Shown: positions 10,101-19,993, counted from the stretch's first letter. The stretch: DNA of 64,000 bases from Sphingobium sp. KCTC 72723 (GCF_014280435.1 NZ_CP060388.1:4000001-4064000), one strand, 5' to 3'. Notes: generated by a model from the sequence alone, not told the origin. A program made the numbers and translations.

Positions 10101-10784
10101 GCTGTCCTCTATGTCGTGCGGACGCTGATCGACGAAGCCGTGCCGATGAATGACGGGTGCCTGAAACCCATCAGCGTCATCGTGCCGGACGGGTCGATGC
10201 TGCGACCGCGCCATCCCGCCGCCGTGGTCGCGGGCAATGTCGAAACCAGCCAGGTGGTGACCGATACGCTGTTCGGCGCGCTGGGCGTGATGGCGGGCGC
10301 GCAGGGGACGATGAACAATTTCACCTTCGGCAATGATCGCCACCAATATTATGAGACGATTGCAGGCGGCAGCGGCGCGGGACCGGATTTCGACGGCGCG
10401 GACGTGGTGCAGACGCACATGACCAACAGCCGCCTGACTGACCCCGAAATCCTCGAAACCCGCTTCCCTGTGTTGTTGGAGGCATTTTCCATCCGGGCCG
10501 GGTCGGGCGGGGCAGGCCTGCACCGGGGCGGCAATGGCGGCCTGCGCCGCATCCGCTTTCTGGAGGATATGACGGCAGGCATATTGTCCAACCGCCGCAT
10601 CGTCCCGCCCTTCGGCCTTGATGGCGGCGCGTCGGGCGATGTGGGGCGCAACCGGGTGGAGCGGGCCGATGGCAGGGTCGAATTGCTCGGATCGACAGCG
10701 ACCGCTGCGCTCAAGGCAGGCGACCTGTTCGTGATCGAAACGCCGGGCGGCGGGGGATATGGGGCGGCTGATCCTGGGTTCTAG
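7185..10784 (+). CDS. Fused hydantoinase A/B, 5-oxoprolinase-type
   Basis: About 1,199 residues joining a HyuA half (about 1-680, opening with [13 protein letters not shown] and containing the ATPase-like [12 protein letters not shown] segment) to a HyuB half (about 685-1199, with LDFSCALFD and [17 protein letters not shown]). This is the single-chain arrangement of ATP-dependent 5-oxoprolinase, which opens 5-oxoproline to glutamate; related fusions act on hydantoins, so the substrate is not settled. ATG 7185 gives the standard start just before the phosphate loop. TTG 7149 and ATG 7155 are possible but lack family support. The adjacent aldolase is convergent, so operon membership is not implied. 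Confidence 0.9.
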   Translation: MDWQFWIDRGGTFTDVVARDPGGRLHTVKLLSSDPERYADAAVEAVRRLTRAGADGDEGPIPPCALRIGTTIATNALLERKGEPVLLAVTRGFRDAIRIGYQDRPDLFARRIILPDPLHADVVEVDERVMADGTVRTPIDGAAARAALQSAYDRGLRSVAILLMHGYLHPDHERALAAIAAEIGFTQISASHDVAPLIKLVGRGDTTLADAYLSPVLRTYVDGLRDALGDGADMLFMQSSGGLTRGDLFRGKDAVLSGPAGGIVGMARTAEQAGFRQVIGFDMGGTSTDVSHYAGSYERDNEARVAGVRLRAPMMRIHTIAAGGGSICTFVDGRFRVGPDSAGAVPGPACYRRGGPLTITDCNVMLGKIQPDHFPSLFGPDGDQPIDTQVVAARFADICAQVARETGRAMTPRDAAQGFVAVAVASMANAIKRISVARGHDVTRYTLASFGGAGGQHACLVADALGMDRVMIHPLGGVLSAYGMGLADRRAVRERTLALPLSDEGMAALDEAIGALAHAARGDLPEADRTQTLLRLRYDGTDSLFDVPLASADAMRANFLNKHRARFGFDGQGRILIDMARVEAIASVDGEMDIMVQIAAQAASPVASVDYAGAPAHVYDRAGLCADSLIDGPALIIDAVSTTAVEPGWRARLDGFGNLILTRHVARPAPQDADASMVDPVRLEVMGGLFMAIAEEMGAALQHSASSVNIRERLDFSCALFDAAGNLVANAPHMPVHLGSMGDSIRTIMRRRGQGEDGQPIDGRGMLPGDVYALNAPYDGGTHLPDVTVVMPVFVAGDVPSFYVAARGHHADIGGITPGSMPPGSVSVEEEGVILDNLLVVDRGVFREAAVRALLASGPWPARNIDQNIADLSAQIAACAKGAGELARISDSYGIETIAAYMGHVQDQAEAAVRRLIERLSDGSFTYAMDNGASVHVAVHVDRENRAATVDFTGSSTQLPGNFNAPVSVVRAAVLYVVRTLIDEAVPMNDGCLKPISVIVPDGSMLRPRHPAAVVAGNVETSQVVTDTLFGALGVMAGAQGTMNNFTFGNDRHQYYETIAGGSGAGPDFDGADVVQTHMTNSRLTDPEILETRFPVLLEAFSIRAGSGGAGLHRGGNGGLRRIRFLEDMTAGILSNRRIVPPFGLDGGASGDVGRNRVERADGRVELLGSTATAALKAGDLFVIETPGGGGYGAADPGF

Positions 10785-10800
10785 CGTGAGATTTCTTTCG

Positions 10801-10867
10801 TCATTGCGAGCGTAGCGAAGCAATCCATAGCGCGCGGCCATAGATTGCTTCGCTTCGCTCGCAATGA
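10801..10867. repeat. Palindromic intergenic repeat, 25-bp arms
   Basis: The arms 10801-10825 and 10843-10867 are inverted copies differing at one base (TCATTGCGAGCGTAGCGAAG and complement), with a 17-base loop. It lies between the convergent oxoprolinase and aldolase genes. A remnant of the same motif (TCGCAATGACGA) is visible near 699-710. It is a typical dispersed bacterial palindrome and may also terminate transcription. Confidence 0.8.
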
Positions 10868-10892
10868 TGATTCTTTGTGGCGTTATCCGGGG

Positions 10893-11639
10893 CTAGTCCC
10901 GCCAGCTTTTGTCGATTCGGTCGATCACCCGCACCATCGCCTGAAAATCCGGCACGCCCGGCCCTGTCGGCAACTGCACGCCGCTCAGGTCGCGCTGATG
11001 CACGGCGATCACGTCGGCCGGAATGTCCATCGGCGTGCCGGCGGCGCCCGCTGCCACCTGAATCTCGCAGGCGCGCTGGAGTATCCATTGTTTCAGGAAG
11101 GCTTCGGGCAGGCTTTCCGCCATGACCAGCGTGCCGTGGTTGCGCAGGATCATGACGCGATGGTCGCCCAGATTGGCGATCAGCCGTTCGCCTTCCTCCG
11201 GCCGGATCGTGACGCCTTCAAAGCCATGATAGGCGATGCGCCCGGCAAAGGCGGCCGCATAGAAGCTGATCGGTCGCAGCCCCTCGGCACAGGCGCTGAC
11301 CGCCATGCCTGCGGTCGTGTGGGTGTGGATGATGCAATGGGCGTCGGGCAAATGGCGGTGGAACACGCTATGCTGGGTAAAGCCCGCGCGGTTGACGGGA
11401 TAGCGGCTGCCGTCCAGCACCTGCCCGTCAATGTCGACCTTGACCAGGCTGGACGCGGTGACTTCGTTATAGGACAGGCCGAAGGGGTTGATGAGGAAGG
11501 CGCTGTCCTCCCCCGGCACGCGCAGGGTGATGTGATTATAGATCAGTTCCGACCAGCCCAGATGGTCGAATATGCGGTAGCAGGCGGCAAGCTGCTGCCG
11601 CGCCTCCCTCTCGGCAGGGGGCATGTCGGCGGGGGCCAT
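10893..11639 (-). CDS. Class II aldolase/adducin-family protein
   Basis: This 248-residue protein has the zinc-binding HTHTTAGMAVSA motif and the later LRNHGTLVM histidine typical of class II aldolase/adducin enzymes (fuculose-phosphate aldolase family). The conserved GWSELIYNHITLRVPG opening is also present. These enzymes cleave or decarboxylate sugar-like substrates using Zn2+; the actual substrate here cannot be read from sequence. The start at 11639 has GAGAGGA six bases upstream; an in-frame ATG five codons later is less likely. It ends 109 bases from the oxoprolinase with the palindromic repeat between, so it is a separate unit. Confidence 0.88.
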   Translation of the reverse strand: MAPADMPPAEREARQQLAACYRIFDHLGWSELIYNHITLRVPGEDSAFLINPFGLSYNEVTASSLVKVDIDGQVLDGSRYPVNRAGFTQHSVFHRHLPDAHCIIHTHTTAGMAVSACAEGLRPISFYAAAFAGRIAYHGFEGVTIRPEEGERLIANLGDHRVMILRNHGTLVMAESLPEAFLKQWILQRACEIQVAAGAAGTPMDIPADVIAVHQRDLSGVQLPTGPGVPDFQAMVRVIDRIDKSWRD

Positions 11640-11869
11640 GGCAATCCTCTCAAACTTGTTTTATGGGACGAAGCGTAGCGCTTTTCCGTGCTGTGTGTCG
11701 AGCGCGGGGGCTTTAGGGTTGAATTGCCGCGACTCTGCTGGTAGGGCGCGCCCCACACGGCGTAGGGCGACCTGCGACGACTCATTGGTTTTGCTATTCG
11801 GTCGGACCGTCGGGACGGATTGAAAAATCCCGGCGAATCGCTCGTTTTCGATTGGAGATTAACGGACTT

Positions 11870-12076
11870 ATGCAGATCATCGTTCGCGACAATAATGTCG
11901 ACCAGGCCCTCCGCGCACTCAAGAAGAAGTTGCAGCGTGAAGGCGTGTATCGCGAAATGAAGCTGCGTCGCCACTACGAGAAGCCTTCGGAAAAGCGCGC
12001 CCGTGAAAAGGCCGCTGCGGTTCGCCGCGCACGCAAGATGGATCGCAAGCGCGCCGAGCGCGACGGCGCAAAGTAA
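11870..12076 (+). CDS. rpsU: 30S ribosomal protein S21
   Basis: The 68-residue basic protein begins [20 protein letters not shown] and ends in an Arg/Lys-rich tail, the standard S21 sequence. S21 binds the small subunit near the anti-Shine-Dalgarno end of 16S rRNA and assists initiation. The frame is open to an ATG at 11852, but the ATG at 11870 gives the conserved start, with a GGAG element at about 11855. A likely terminator follows at 12085. Confidence 0.97.
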   Translation: MQIIVRDNNVDQALRALKKKLQREGVYREMKLRRHYEKPSEKRAREKAAAVRRARKMDRKRAERDGAK

Positions 12077-12084
12077 GCGTCGTC

Positions 12085-12115
12085 CGGGGCGGCCATAAAC
12101 GCTGCCCCGCTTTCC
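12085..12115 (+). terminator. Probable rpsU terminator hairpin
   Basis: CGGGGC at 12085-12090 pairs with GCCCCG at 12104-12109; the flanking GGC/GCT bases extend the stem loosely. A short pyrimidine tract (CTTTCCT) follows. It lies directly downstream of rpsU and before the FKBP gene. The tail is weak, so termination may be partial. Confidence 0.5.
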
Positions 12116-12153
12116 TGCTGCTATTCCGTCCTTGAATTGCGAGGCTTTGCGCC

Positions 12154-12732
12154 ATGTCGATAACGGCTGTTCCCCTTCGTTCCATTGCCAAGGGGTCGTT
12201 GACGCGACTCTGGATCGGCGTTGCCGTCGTCGCACTGGCGGCTGGTGGTCTGGCCTGGGCCGGGCAGCAGGGCATCGAGCCTTCGCCCGCAACCTTCCTG
12301 GCGCAGAATGGCGATGCCGATGGCGTGACCACCACGCCGTCGGGCCTTCAGATCAAGGTACTGGCCGAAGGCACCGGGCCTAGCCCGACGACCGCCGACG
12401 TGGCGCTGGTGGGGTATAAGGGCACGTTGCTGGACGGCACGGTGTTCGACGAAAATCCGCAGGCACCTATGCCGGTCGATGGCGTCGTGCCGGGCTTTTC
12501 CGAAGGCCTGCAAAAGATGAAGAAGGGCGGTAAATATCGCCTCTGGATCCCGCCGCAGCTGGGCTATGGCGATCAGGCCGCCGGCCCGATCCCGGCCGGT
12601 TCGATTCTGGTATTCGACGTCGAATTGCACGACTTCAAGTCGCGCGCGGAAATCATGCAGATGCAGCAGATGATGCAGCAACAGCAGGGCGCGCAAGGCG
12701 CGCCGCTGCCGCAGGCGATGCCGGGCCGCTGA
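12154..12732 (+). CDS. FKBP-type peptidyl-prolyl isomerase, membrane-anchored
   Basis: This 192-residue protein has one N-terminal membrane or signal segment (about residues 18-42) and then an FKBP domain (about 60-160). FKBP marks are VGYKGTLLDGTVFDEN, VVPGFSEGLQKMKKGGK and the closing FDVELHDF. It should face the periplasm and help fold exported proteins. The C-terminus ends in a short Met/Gln-rich tail (MQMQQMMQQQQG) that is outside the domain. It shares a bidirectional terminator with the convergent gene at 12798. Confidence 0.93.
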   Translation: MSITAVPLRSIAKGSLTRLWIGVAVVALAAGGLAWAGQQGIEPSPATFLAQNGDADGVTTTPSGLQIKVLAEGTGPSPTTADVALVGYKGTLLDGTVFDENPQAPMPVDGVVPGFSEGLQKMKKGGKYRLWIPPQLGYGDQAAGPIPAGSILVFDVELHDFKSRAEIMQMQQMMQQQQGAQGAPLPQAMPGR

Positions 12733-12751
12733 TCGGTCAGGACAGGACAGG

Positions 12752-12781
12752 AAAAAGGGGCCGTTATTCGGCCCCTTTTTT
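12752..12781. terminator. Bidirectional rho-independent terminator
   Basis: The hairpin AAAAAGGGGCCG - TTATT - CGGCCCCTTTTT is perfect over 12 base pairs, with A-run and T-run on the two sides. It lies between the convergent FKBP gene and the gene ending at 12798 and can serve both. Confidence 0.92.
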
Positions 12782-12797
12782 GTTGTCGGACGAAGCG

Positions 12798-13037
12798 TCA
12801 GCCTTCGGCGTGCAGGCGGTCCACCAAAGCCTGTATCTCAAACGGTTCGAGCAGCCAGGTGCGGGTGCGTCGCCCTTCGCGATGCACCGGCTGGGTCAAC
12901 AGCACGCGGGCCTGTGTCTTGGCTTCGGCCTTGAAGATCGCGAAATGTTGCGCGCACAGGCGGATCGTGCCGATCAGCGGCGCCTTGCCGTCCAGGTCGA
13001 TCATCGTGGCGGGCTGGTCCCAGTCTATGGGGGACAT
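12798..13037 (-). CDS. Small conserved hypothetical protein
   Basis: A 79-residue protein that starts at the ATG at 13037 (MSPIDWDQPATMIDLDGK), preceded by AAAGGA. The open frame extends further upstream but without a comparable ribosome binding site. No signal peptide or membrane segment is present. The middle (IGTIRLCAQHFAIFKAEAK) and the Arg-rich TRTWLLEPFEIQ end suggest a compact globular fold. I do not recognise a family. Confidence 0.7.
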   Translation of the reverse strand: MSPIDWDQPATMIDLDGKAPLIGTIRLCAQHFAIFKAEAKTQARVLLTQPVHREGRRTRTWLLEPFEIQALVDRLHAEG

Positions 13038-13193
13038 GCGGCATCCTTTCGTCAGGGGGGAAGGGGCTTGCGCGTCAGATAGGCATTGCGGCCATGGCCA
13101 TGCAAGCCCTGTCACAAGCGCTGTCGCTCTGGCCCGCGCGCAGGATGGCGATATGGCTGTCCCCGAAGGGAAATGTCAGGCTATCAGGATGAA

Positions 13194-13280
13194 TGGTGCG
13201 GCCAAGAAGACTCGAACTTCCACGGGCTTTCGCCCACAACGACCTCAACGTTGCGCGTCTACCAATTCCGCCATGGCCGC
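13194..13280 (-). tRNA. tRNA-Leu (GAG)
   Basis: Read on the minus strand, the 5' GCGGCCA pairs with the 3' TGGCCGC, followed by discriminator A and an encoded CCA at 13196-13194. The anticodon stem CAACG/CGTTG encloses the loop TTGAGGT, giving anticodon GAG. The long variable arm (GGGCGAAAGCCC region) is typical of leucine tRNAs, and the T arm GTTCGAGTC is intact. Confidence 0.95.
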
Positions 13281-13441
13281 ACATTCAAAGGGAAACCGGC
13301 GGGGCCGGCATCTGGTAGGCGCTGGCCCTTAGCAAAGGGATTTCGCCCATGCAACCACCGATGTGCATCCGCGTTATGATTGATGGAAAAGGACGATGTC
13401 GGGACTGGCCGGATCGGCGGTGCGCGCAGGAGAGGTCGAAC

Positions 13442-13951
13442 ATGTCGACGCATTTCTGGATGATAAGCGGGGCGACGGTGCTGGCGTCCGCCGTGATGGG
13501 ACTAGGCCTGGGCGGCTATGTCACTAGCCCGCAACGATCGGCGCTGGCCGACGATATGGCGATAGAAACGTCGGATGGTGCGCAGGCCTATGGCGACGCA
13601 TCCACCTATGCCCCGGTGCAGGAGGGACCGGCGGTCATCCGTTGCACGGGTTGCGGGCCGACGCTGGCCGACCGGCGCTGGCACGCCGACATGGCGGCGC
13701 TGGACATGGCGGACGCGGCGATGCCGCAGGACATTGGCGATGACCCGATCACGCGCTCTTATTATGGATTGGATCATGAAACGGGCGGGGACATATCCCA
13801 TGACCCGTCAGGGGGCGTACAACGCCCGTCTGCGCCGCCTGACGCGCATTCGCCCGTGCATGTCAGCCGGACCGTCAGCCAAGCCCCATTGCAGCTCCCT
13901 GCGCCGCTGCCCGTCCCGATGGAGACGGACAGCGGCGAGAGCCTGCCCTGA
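13442..13951 (+). CDS. Hypothetical single-span or exported protein
   Basis: The 169-residue protein starts at ATG 13442, with AGGAGAGG upstream. An N-terminal hydrophobic segment (about residues 6-28) is a membrane anchor or signal peptide. Further on is a CxxC pair in IRCTGCGPTLADRRWHAD, which could bind metal. The remainder is low-complexity and proline-rich with no fold I recognise. It ends seven bases before the convergent gltB stop. Expression as a real gene is likely but not certain. Confidence 0.6.
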   Translation: MSTHFWMISGATVLASAVMGLGLGGYVTSPQRSALADDMAIETSDGAQAYGDASTYAPVQEGPAVIRCTGCGPTLADRRWHADMAALDMADAAMPQDIGDDPITRSYYGLDHETGGDISHDPSGGVQRPSAPPDAHSPVHVSRTVSQAPLQLPAPLPVPMETDSGESLP

Positions 13952-13957
13952 TCGCGC

Positions 13958-16900
13958 TTATTCGGCGGCGACGACCTGCGTTTCTGTGTCGCTGAGCGGG
14001 TAAGCGAGGCGGCCGAGCATTTCCTTGGGACATACCTGCCAGATGTAACGCCGCCAGCGGTCCCAATCCTCCAATATGGTGCCGGACCATTTGCTGTCGG
14101 TCGACTGCGCGTGTTGGGTGATCAGATCCTTGACCTGTGCCTCCCAATGGGCGCTTTCCAGCCGCTGCCAGACGATGCCTTCGGGGTTGGCGCGTGACGG
14201 GAAGCTGCCATCCTCATCGAGGATGAAGGCCATGCCGCCGGTCATGCCCGCGCCGAAATTCGCGCCGGTCTTGCCCAGAATGACGGCCGTGCCGCCGGTC
14301 ATATATTCGCACCCATTCGCGCCGCAGCCTTCGACCACGACCTGCGCGCCCGAATTGCGGACGGCGAAGCGCTCGCCCGCTTGCCCCGCCGCGAACAGCT
14401 TGCCGCTGGTCGCGCCATAGAGGACAGTGTTGCCGATGATCGTATTGTCCTTCGACGACAGCGGGCTGGATACGGTCGTGCGCACCTTGATGATGCCGCC
14501 CGACAGCCCCTTGCCGACATAGTCGTTGGCGTCGCCGAACACTTCAAGCGTGATGCCCTTGCAGAGGAACGCGCCCAGCGACTGCCCGGCGGACCCGCGC
14601 AACCGCACGGTCAGATGTCCGTCGGCCAACGTGGACATGCCGAAACGATCGGTCACGGCAGACGAGAGGCGGGTGCCGACCGCGCGATGCGTGTTGCGCA
14701 CCGTGTAGGTGAGCTGCATCTTTTCGCCCCGTTCGAACACGGCCTTTGCGTCGCGCATCATCTGCGCGTCCAGGCTGTCGGGGACTTCGTTGCGCCACTG
14801 GTTCAGGCTGAAGCGGCGCTGGTCGTCGGGGGCATCCACCTTGGCCAATATGGGGTTGAGGTCGAGATCGTCGAGATGTTCGGCCCCGCGATTGACCTGC
14901 TTGAGCAGTTCGGTCCGCCCGATCACTTCGTCCAGACTGCGGAAGCCCAGCCGCGCCAGCACTTCGCGCACTTCTTCGGCGATGAAGGTCATCAGGTTGA
15001 TGACCTTTTCCGGGGTGCCGGTGAACTTGGCGCGCAGCGCTTCGTCCTGCACGCACACGCCCACGGGGCAGGTGTTGCTGTGGCACTGACGCACCATGAT
15101 GCAGCCCATGGCGACCAGCGACAGCGTGCCGATGCCATATTCTTCCGCGCCCAATATCGCGGCGATCACGATGTCGCGCCCGGTTTTCAGGCCGCCATCG
15201 GTGCGCAGCTTCACCCGGTGGCGCAACCCGTTGAGAGTCAACACCTGATTGGCTTCGGACAGGCCCATTTCCCATGGCGTGCCGGCATATTTGATCGACG
15301 TCTGGGGTGACGCGCCAGTGCCGCCGACATGGCCTGCGATCAGGATGACGTCTGCGTGTGCTTTTGCCACGCCCGCCGCGACCGTGCCGATCCCGGCCTG
15401 GCTGACCAGCTTCACGCACACGCGGGCGCGCGGGTTGATCATCTTGCAGTCGTAGATGAGCTGCGCCAGATCCTCGATCGAATAGATGTCGTGATGCGGC
15501 GGCGGCGAAATCAGCGTCACGCCGGGCGTCGAATGGCGCAGCTTGGCGATGAATTCGGTCACCTTGAAACCGGGCAACTGGCCGCCTTCGCCGGGCTTGG
15601 CACCCTGCGCGACCTTGATCTCGATTTCCTCGGCCGATGCCAGATATTCGGCATGGACGCCGAAGCGGCCCGACGCGATCTGCTTGATGACGCTGTTCGC
15701 GTTGTCGCCATTTTCATAAGGCTTGAAGCGGTTCGCATCCTCGCCGCCTTCGCCCGACACGGCCTTCGCGCCGATGCGGTTCATGGCGATCGCCAGCGTC
15801 TCATGCGCTTCGGGCGACAGCGCGCCCAGCGACATGCCGGGCGTTACGAAGCGCTTGCGGATTTCGGTGGTGGCTTCCACTTCGTCGATCGGCACGGCTT
15901 CGCGGGCGAAGTTGAACTCCATTAGGTCGCGCAGATAGACCGGCGGCAAATCGCGCACGCCGCGCGAAAATTGCAGATAGGTGGAGTAGCTGTCGGTCGC
16001 CACGGCGGTCTGCAACAAGTGCATCAGCTGCGCCGAATAGGCATGGCTCTCACCGCCCTGCCGCTGGCGATAGAAGCCGCCGATCGGAAGACGCACCACC
16101 GCTGCGTCGAACGCCTTTTCGTGGCGCAGCATCGCGCTGTAATGGAGCGAGGCATAGCCTTCGCCCGAAATTTTCGCCGGCATACCGGGGAACAGGTCGT
16201 TGACCAGCGCACGGGACAGGCCGACCGCCTCGAAATTATAGCCGCCACGATAGCTGCTGATGACCGCAATGCCCATTTTGGACATGATCTTGAGCAGGCC
16301 TTCGTTGATGGCCACGCGATAGCGTTCGAAGCAGGCGTTCAGGTCGAGCGACCCGAACAGCCCGCGCCCATGGCGATCGGCGATGCTGGCTTCGGCCAGA
16401 TAGGCGTTCACCGTGGTTGCGCCGACGCCGATCAGCACCGCGAAATAATGGGTGTCGAGCGCTTCGGCGCAGCGCACATTGATGGATGCGTAGGAGCGCA
16501 GCCCCTTGCGCACCAGATGCGTATGCACCGCAGCGGCGGCCAGCACGCCCGCGATAGCAGCGCGATCGGCATTGACGCCTTCGTCGGTCAGGAACAATTC
16601 GGTGCGGCCTTCGCGCACGGCCTGTTCGGCTTCCTCGCGGATGCGGGCGATGGCGGCGCGCAATTGCTCCTGCCCGCCATTGGCCGGGAAGGTGCAGTCG
16701 ATTTCCGCGACGGCTGGGCCAAAATGCGCCTTCAGCCGCGCCCATTCGGCGCTGGTCAGCACCGGCGAGTCCAGCACCAGAACATGGCTGTTCTGCGCGT
16801 CCTGCTCCAATATATTGTGCAGGTTGGAAAAGCGCGTTTTCAGGCTCATCACATGCCGTTCGCGCAACGGGTCGATCGGCGGGTTGGTGACCTGGCTGAA

Positions 16901-18499
16901 ATTCTGGCGGAAGAAGTGGCTGACCGTGCGCGGCTTGTCGGAAATGACGGCCAGCGGCGTGTCGTCGCCCATCGAGCCGATCGCTTCCTTGGCATCCTCC
17001 ACCATCGGCGAGAGGATCAGTTCCAGATCCTCCAGCGTCAGGTTGGCGGCGACCTGACGCCGGGTCAGTTCGGCCTTGTCCCAGGCGGGCAGGGCAGTGG
17101 GCGCATCGGTCAGGTCGCCGATCGCCATGAAATCCTTGATCAGTTCGCCATAGGGGCGTTCGGCAGCGATCTTGTCCTTGATCGCGCCGTCATCATACAG
17201 TTCGCCTTCCTGAAGGTCGATGGCGATCATCTGGCCCGGACCCATGCGGCCCTTTTTGACTATGGTGGTTTCCGGCACCACGACCATGCCGGTTTCGGAC
17301 CCCACGATCAGCAGATTGTCGCCGGTCAGCGTGTAGCGCAGCGGGCGCAGCGCGTTGCGATCCACACCGGCCACGACCCAGCGGCCATCGGTCATGGCAA
17401 GCGCGGCAGGGCCGTCCCATGGCTCCATGACGGATGCCAGATAATCATACATGTCGGCATGAGCCTTGGGCAGTTCGGCGCTTTCATGCTGCCAAGCTTC
17501 CGGCACCAGCATAAGCTTGGCCGTTGGCGCGTCGCGGCCCGACCGGCAGATCGCTTCGAACACGGCGTCGAGCGCAGCAGTATCGGACGCGCCCGCCGGA
17601 ATCACCGGCTTGATGTCCTCCGACTGTTCGCCGAACGCCAGCGACGCCATCTTGATCTCGTGGCTCTTCATCCAGTTCTTGTTGCCGCGAATCGTGTTGA
17701 TCTCACCATTATGGGCGAGGGTGCGGAACGGCTGGGCCAGCCACCATTGCGGGAAGGTGTTGGTCGAATAGCGCTGATGGAAGATGGCGACCCGGCTTTC
17801 GAACCGCTCATCCTGCAAATCGGGATAGAATACCGACAGCGATTCGGCCAGGAACAGCCCCTTGTAGATGATCGACCGGCACGACAGCGAACAGACGTAG
17901 AAATCGTTGATCTGCGCAGCGATCACCTGCTTCTCGATCCGGCGACGGATGAGATACAAGTCCTTTTCGAACTCGGCCTGATCACGTTCTTCGGGCATTG
18001 GCCCGGCGATCATGATCTGCTCGATCTCAGGCCGCGTGCGCTGCGCCTTTTCGCCGATGACGGATACGTCCACCGGCACCTGACGCCAGCCATAGATGGT
18101 GTAGCCCGCGTCGATGATTTCGCTTTCCACGATGGTGCGGCAGGTTTCCTGCGCGCTCAGATCCGTGCGCGGCAGGAAGATCATGCCGACGGCCAGGCGA
18201 TTGGGCAGCGGCTTGTGGCCCGAATCAGCGATCGCATCGTCGAAGAAGCGCACCGGCAGGTCGACATGGATGCCCGCGCCATCGCCGGTCTTGCCATCGG
18301 CGTCGACTGCGCCACGGTGCCACACGGCCTTCAACGCATCGATCGCGCTGGCGACGACGCGGCGCGACGGGCGGCCATCGGTGGCGGCGACCAGGCCCAC
18401 GCCACAGGCGTCGCCTTCCATATCCGGGTGATACATGCCCTCCGCCGCGATGCGCGCGCGTTCTTCGGGGCTTGCCATATATTGCGTCTGCTCGGTCAT
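13958..18499 (-). CDS. gltB: Glutamate synthase (NADPH) large subunit
   Basis: The 1,513-residue protein matches GltB. A 31-residue propeptide ends at Cys32 (GDACGVG), the N-terminal nucleophile of the glutaminase domain. The central and FMN-binding synthase domains follow, with the 3Fe-4S cysteine motif (CIMVRQCHSNTCPVGVC). The C-terminal GXGXG beta-helix domain closes the chain. It converts 2-oxoglutarate and glutamine to two glutamates in ammonium assimilation, taking electrons through GltD. It follows gltD with a 48-base gap, so the two are co-transcribed in the order gltD-gltB. Large antisense ORFs over it are shadows. Confidence 0.97.
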   Translation of the reverse strand: MTEQTQYMASPEERARIAAEGMYHPDMEGDACGVGLVAATDGRPSRRVVASAIDALKAVWHRGAVDADGKTGDGAGIHVDLPVRFFDDAIADSGHKPLPNRLAVGMIFLPRTDLSAQETCRTIVESEIIDAGYTIYGWRQVPVDVSVIGEKAQRTRPEIEQIMIAGPMPEERDQAEFEKDLYLIRRRIEKQVIAAQINDFYVCSLSCRSIIYKGLFLAESLSVFYPDLQDERFESRVAIFHQRYSTNTFPQWWLAQPFRTLAHNGEINTIRGNKNWMKSHEIKMASLAFGEQSEDIKPVIPAGASDTAALDAVFEAICRSGRDAPTAKLMLVPEAWQHESAELPKAHADMYDYLASVMEPWDGPAALAMTDGRWVVAGVDRNALRPLRYTLTGDNLLIVGSETGMVVVPETTIVKKGRMGPGQMIAIDLQEGELYDDGAIKDKIAAERPYGELIKDFMAIGDLTDAPTALPAWDKAELTRRQVAANLTLEDLELILSPMVEDAKEAIGSMGDDTPLAVISDKPRTVSHFFRQNFSQVTNPPIDPLRERHVMSLKTRFSNLHNILEQDAQNSHVLVLDSPVLTSAEWARLKAHFGPAVAEIDCTFPANGGQEQLRAAIARIREEAEQAVREGRTELFLTDEGVNADRAAIAGVLAAAAVHTHLVRKGLRSYASINVRCAEALDTHYFAVLIGVGATTVNAYLAEASIADRHGRGLFGSLDLNACFERYRVAINEGLLKIMSKMGIAVISSYRGGYNFEAVGLSRALVNDLFPGMPAKISGEGYASLHYSAMLRHEKAFDAAVVRLPIGGFYRQRQGGESHAYSAQLMHLLQTAVATDSYSTYLQFSRGVRDLPPVYLRDLMEFNFAREAVPIDEVEATTEIRKRFVTPGMSLGALSPEAHETLAIAMNRIGAKAVSGEGGEDANRFKPYENGDNANSVIKQIASGRFGVHAEYLASAEEIEIKVAQGAKPGEGGQLPGFKVTEFIAKLRHSTPGVTLISPPPHHDIYSIEDLAQLIYDCKMINPRARVCVKLVSQAGIGTVAAGVAKAHADVILIAGHVGGTGASPQTSIKYAGTPWEMGLSEANQVLTLNGLRHRVKLRTDGGLKTGRDIVIAAILGAEEYGIGTLSLVAMGCIMVRQCHSNTCPVGVCVQDEALRAKFTGTPEKVINLMTFIAEEVREVLARLGFRSLDEVIGRTELLKQVNRGAEHLDDLDLNPILAKVDAPDDQRRFSLNQWRNEVPDSLDAQMMRDAKAVFERGEKMQLTYTVRNTHRAVGTRLSSAVTDRFGMSTLADGHLTVRLRGSAGQSLGAFLCKGITLEVFGDANDYVGKGLSGGIIKVRTTVSSPLSSKDNTIIGNTVLYGATSGKLFAAGQAGERFAVRNSGAQVVVEGCGANGCEYMTGGTAVILGKTGANFGAGMTGGMAFILDEDGSFPSRANPEGIVWQRLESAHWEAQVKDLITQHAQSTDSKWSGTILEDWDRWRRYIWQVCPKEMLGRLAYPLSDTETQVVAAE

Positions 18500-18547
18500 G
18501 ATCGGGCTTTCCTTCCGATGACGATATTCTGAAAAAGGCGGGCAGGG

Positions 18548-19993
18548 TCAGGCTGCGACAGTCTGTCGCGCCTTCGCCTTCGCCTTCAAATAGCGGTGCA
18601 TATGTTCGGTCACGTCGCGGCCGTCGCGGATCGCCCAGACCACCAGCGATGCGCCGCGCACGATGTCACCGGCGGCGAACACGCCGTCCATGCTGGTCAT
18701 CATCGTCTTGTGATCGACACGCAATGTCCCCCAGCGCGTGACCGACAGGTCTTCCGCGCCGAACAGTTTGGGCAGTTCTTCGGGATCATAGCCCAGCGCC
18801 TTGATGACGAGGTCCGCTTCCAGCACATGTTCGCTGCCCGGATCGGGTTCGGGCGCGCGGCGGCCAGAGGCGTCGGGGGCGCCCAGCCGCATCTTGGTGA
18901 CTTTCACGCCAGTGACATGTTCGGTGCCTTCAAAGGCGATCGGCGCGGTCAGCCAGACGAATTCGACGCCTTCTTCCTCGGCATTGGCGACTTCGCGCTG
19001 TGACCCCGGCATATTGTCCCGGTCGCGGCGATAGAGGCACTTTACCGACGTCGCGCCCTGACGAATGGCCGTCCGCACGCAATCCATCGCTGTGTCGCCG
19101 CCGCCGATGACGACGACATTCTTCCCCGTCGCCAGCAGCGTGCCGTCACGATGTTCAGGCACATCGTCGCCGAAACCGGCCTTGTTGGAGGCCGTGAGAT
19201 AATCCAGCGCCTTGACCACGCCCGGCGCGCCGACGCCCGGCGCGCGGATGTCGCGCGGCTTGTAGACGCCGGTGGCGATCAGAACCGCGTCATGCTTTTC
19301 ACGCAGTTGCGCCATCGTCGCATCACGGCCGACCTCGAAATTTTCGTGAAAGACGATGCCGCCATCCTTGAGCCGCTGGACGCGGCGCATGACGATGTCC
19401 TTTTCCAGCTTGAAGCCGGGGATGCCGTAAGTCAGCAGGCCGCCCGCGCGGTCGTGCCGGTCATAGACATGCACGTCATAGCCCGCCACGCGCAGATATT
19501 CCGCCGTGGTGAGGCCCGCCGGACCTGCACCGATGACGCCGACCGACTGGCCGGTGGGCTTGCCGGGGACGAGGGGTTCGACCCAGCCTTCCTTCCAGGC
19601 GGTGTCGGTGATGAATTTTTCCACGCTGCCGATCGTCACGGCGCCATGGCCGGAAAATTCGATGACGCAATTGCCCTCGCACAGCCGGTCCTGCGGACAG
19701 ATGCGGCCGCAGATTTCGGGCATGGTGCTGGTCAGGTTCGACAGCTCATAGGCTTCGCGCAAGCGGCCCTCGGCGGTCAGGCGCAGCCAGTCGGGAATAT
19801 GATTGTGCAGCGGACAATGGGTCGAGCAATAAGGCACGCCGCATTGCGAGCAGCGTGACGCCTGTTCTTCCGCCTTGTCCAATATGAAGCTGCGGCTGAT
19901 TTCCAGAAAATCGTCGGCGCGTGCATCGGCATCGCGCTTTTCGGGGTAGGCTTGTCCCTTGCCTACGAATTTCAGCATCGGATTGTCGGCCAT
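18548..19993 (-). CDS. gltD: Glutamate synthase small subunit
   Basis: The 481-residue protein starts at the ATG at 19993 (MADNPMLKFVGKGQ), 19 codons inside the longest frame. The N-terminal iron-sulfur cysteines are in RCSQCGVPYCSTHCPLH and CGRICPQDRLCEGNC. An FAD-binding GAGPAGL follows (about residue 155) and an NADPH-binding GGGDTAMD (about 295). It passes electrons from NADPH to GltB. Its upstream region (19994-20157) is AT-richer than its surroundings and shared with the start of a new operon. Confidence 0.96.
   Translation of the reverse strand: MADNPMLKFVGKGQAYPEKRDADARADDFLEISRSFILDKAEEQASRCSQCGVPYCSTHCPLHNHIPDWLRLTAEGRLREAYELSNLTSTMPEICGRICPQDRLCEGNCVIEFSGHGAVTIGSVEKFITDTAWKEGWVEPLVPGKPTGQSVGVIGAGPAGLTTAEYLRVAGYDVHVYDRHDRAGGLLTYGIPGFKLEKDIVMRRVQRLKDGGIVFHENFEVGRDATMAQLREKHDAVLIATGVYKPRDIRAPGVGAPGVVKALDYLTASNKAGFGDDVPEHRDGTLLATGKNVVVIGGGDTAMDCVRTAIRQGATSVKCLYRRDRDNMPGSQREVANAEEEGVEFVWLTAPIAFEGTEHVTGVKVTKMRLGAPDASGRRAPEPDPGSEHVLEADLVIKALGYDPEELPKLFGAEDLSVTRWGTLRVDHKTMMTSMDGVFAAGDIVRGASLVVWAIRDGRDVTEHMHRYLKAKAKARQTVAA

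Noticed and set aside
8754..10841. A 695-codon antisense ORF over the hydantoinase gene
   Set aside because: Shadow frame; no ribosome binding site or recognisable motif, and it covers the oxoprolinase stop and repeat.
15971..18532. An 853-codon antisense ORF over gltB
   Set aside because: GltB is unambiguous; the antisense frame has only shadow composition.
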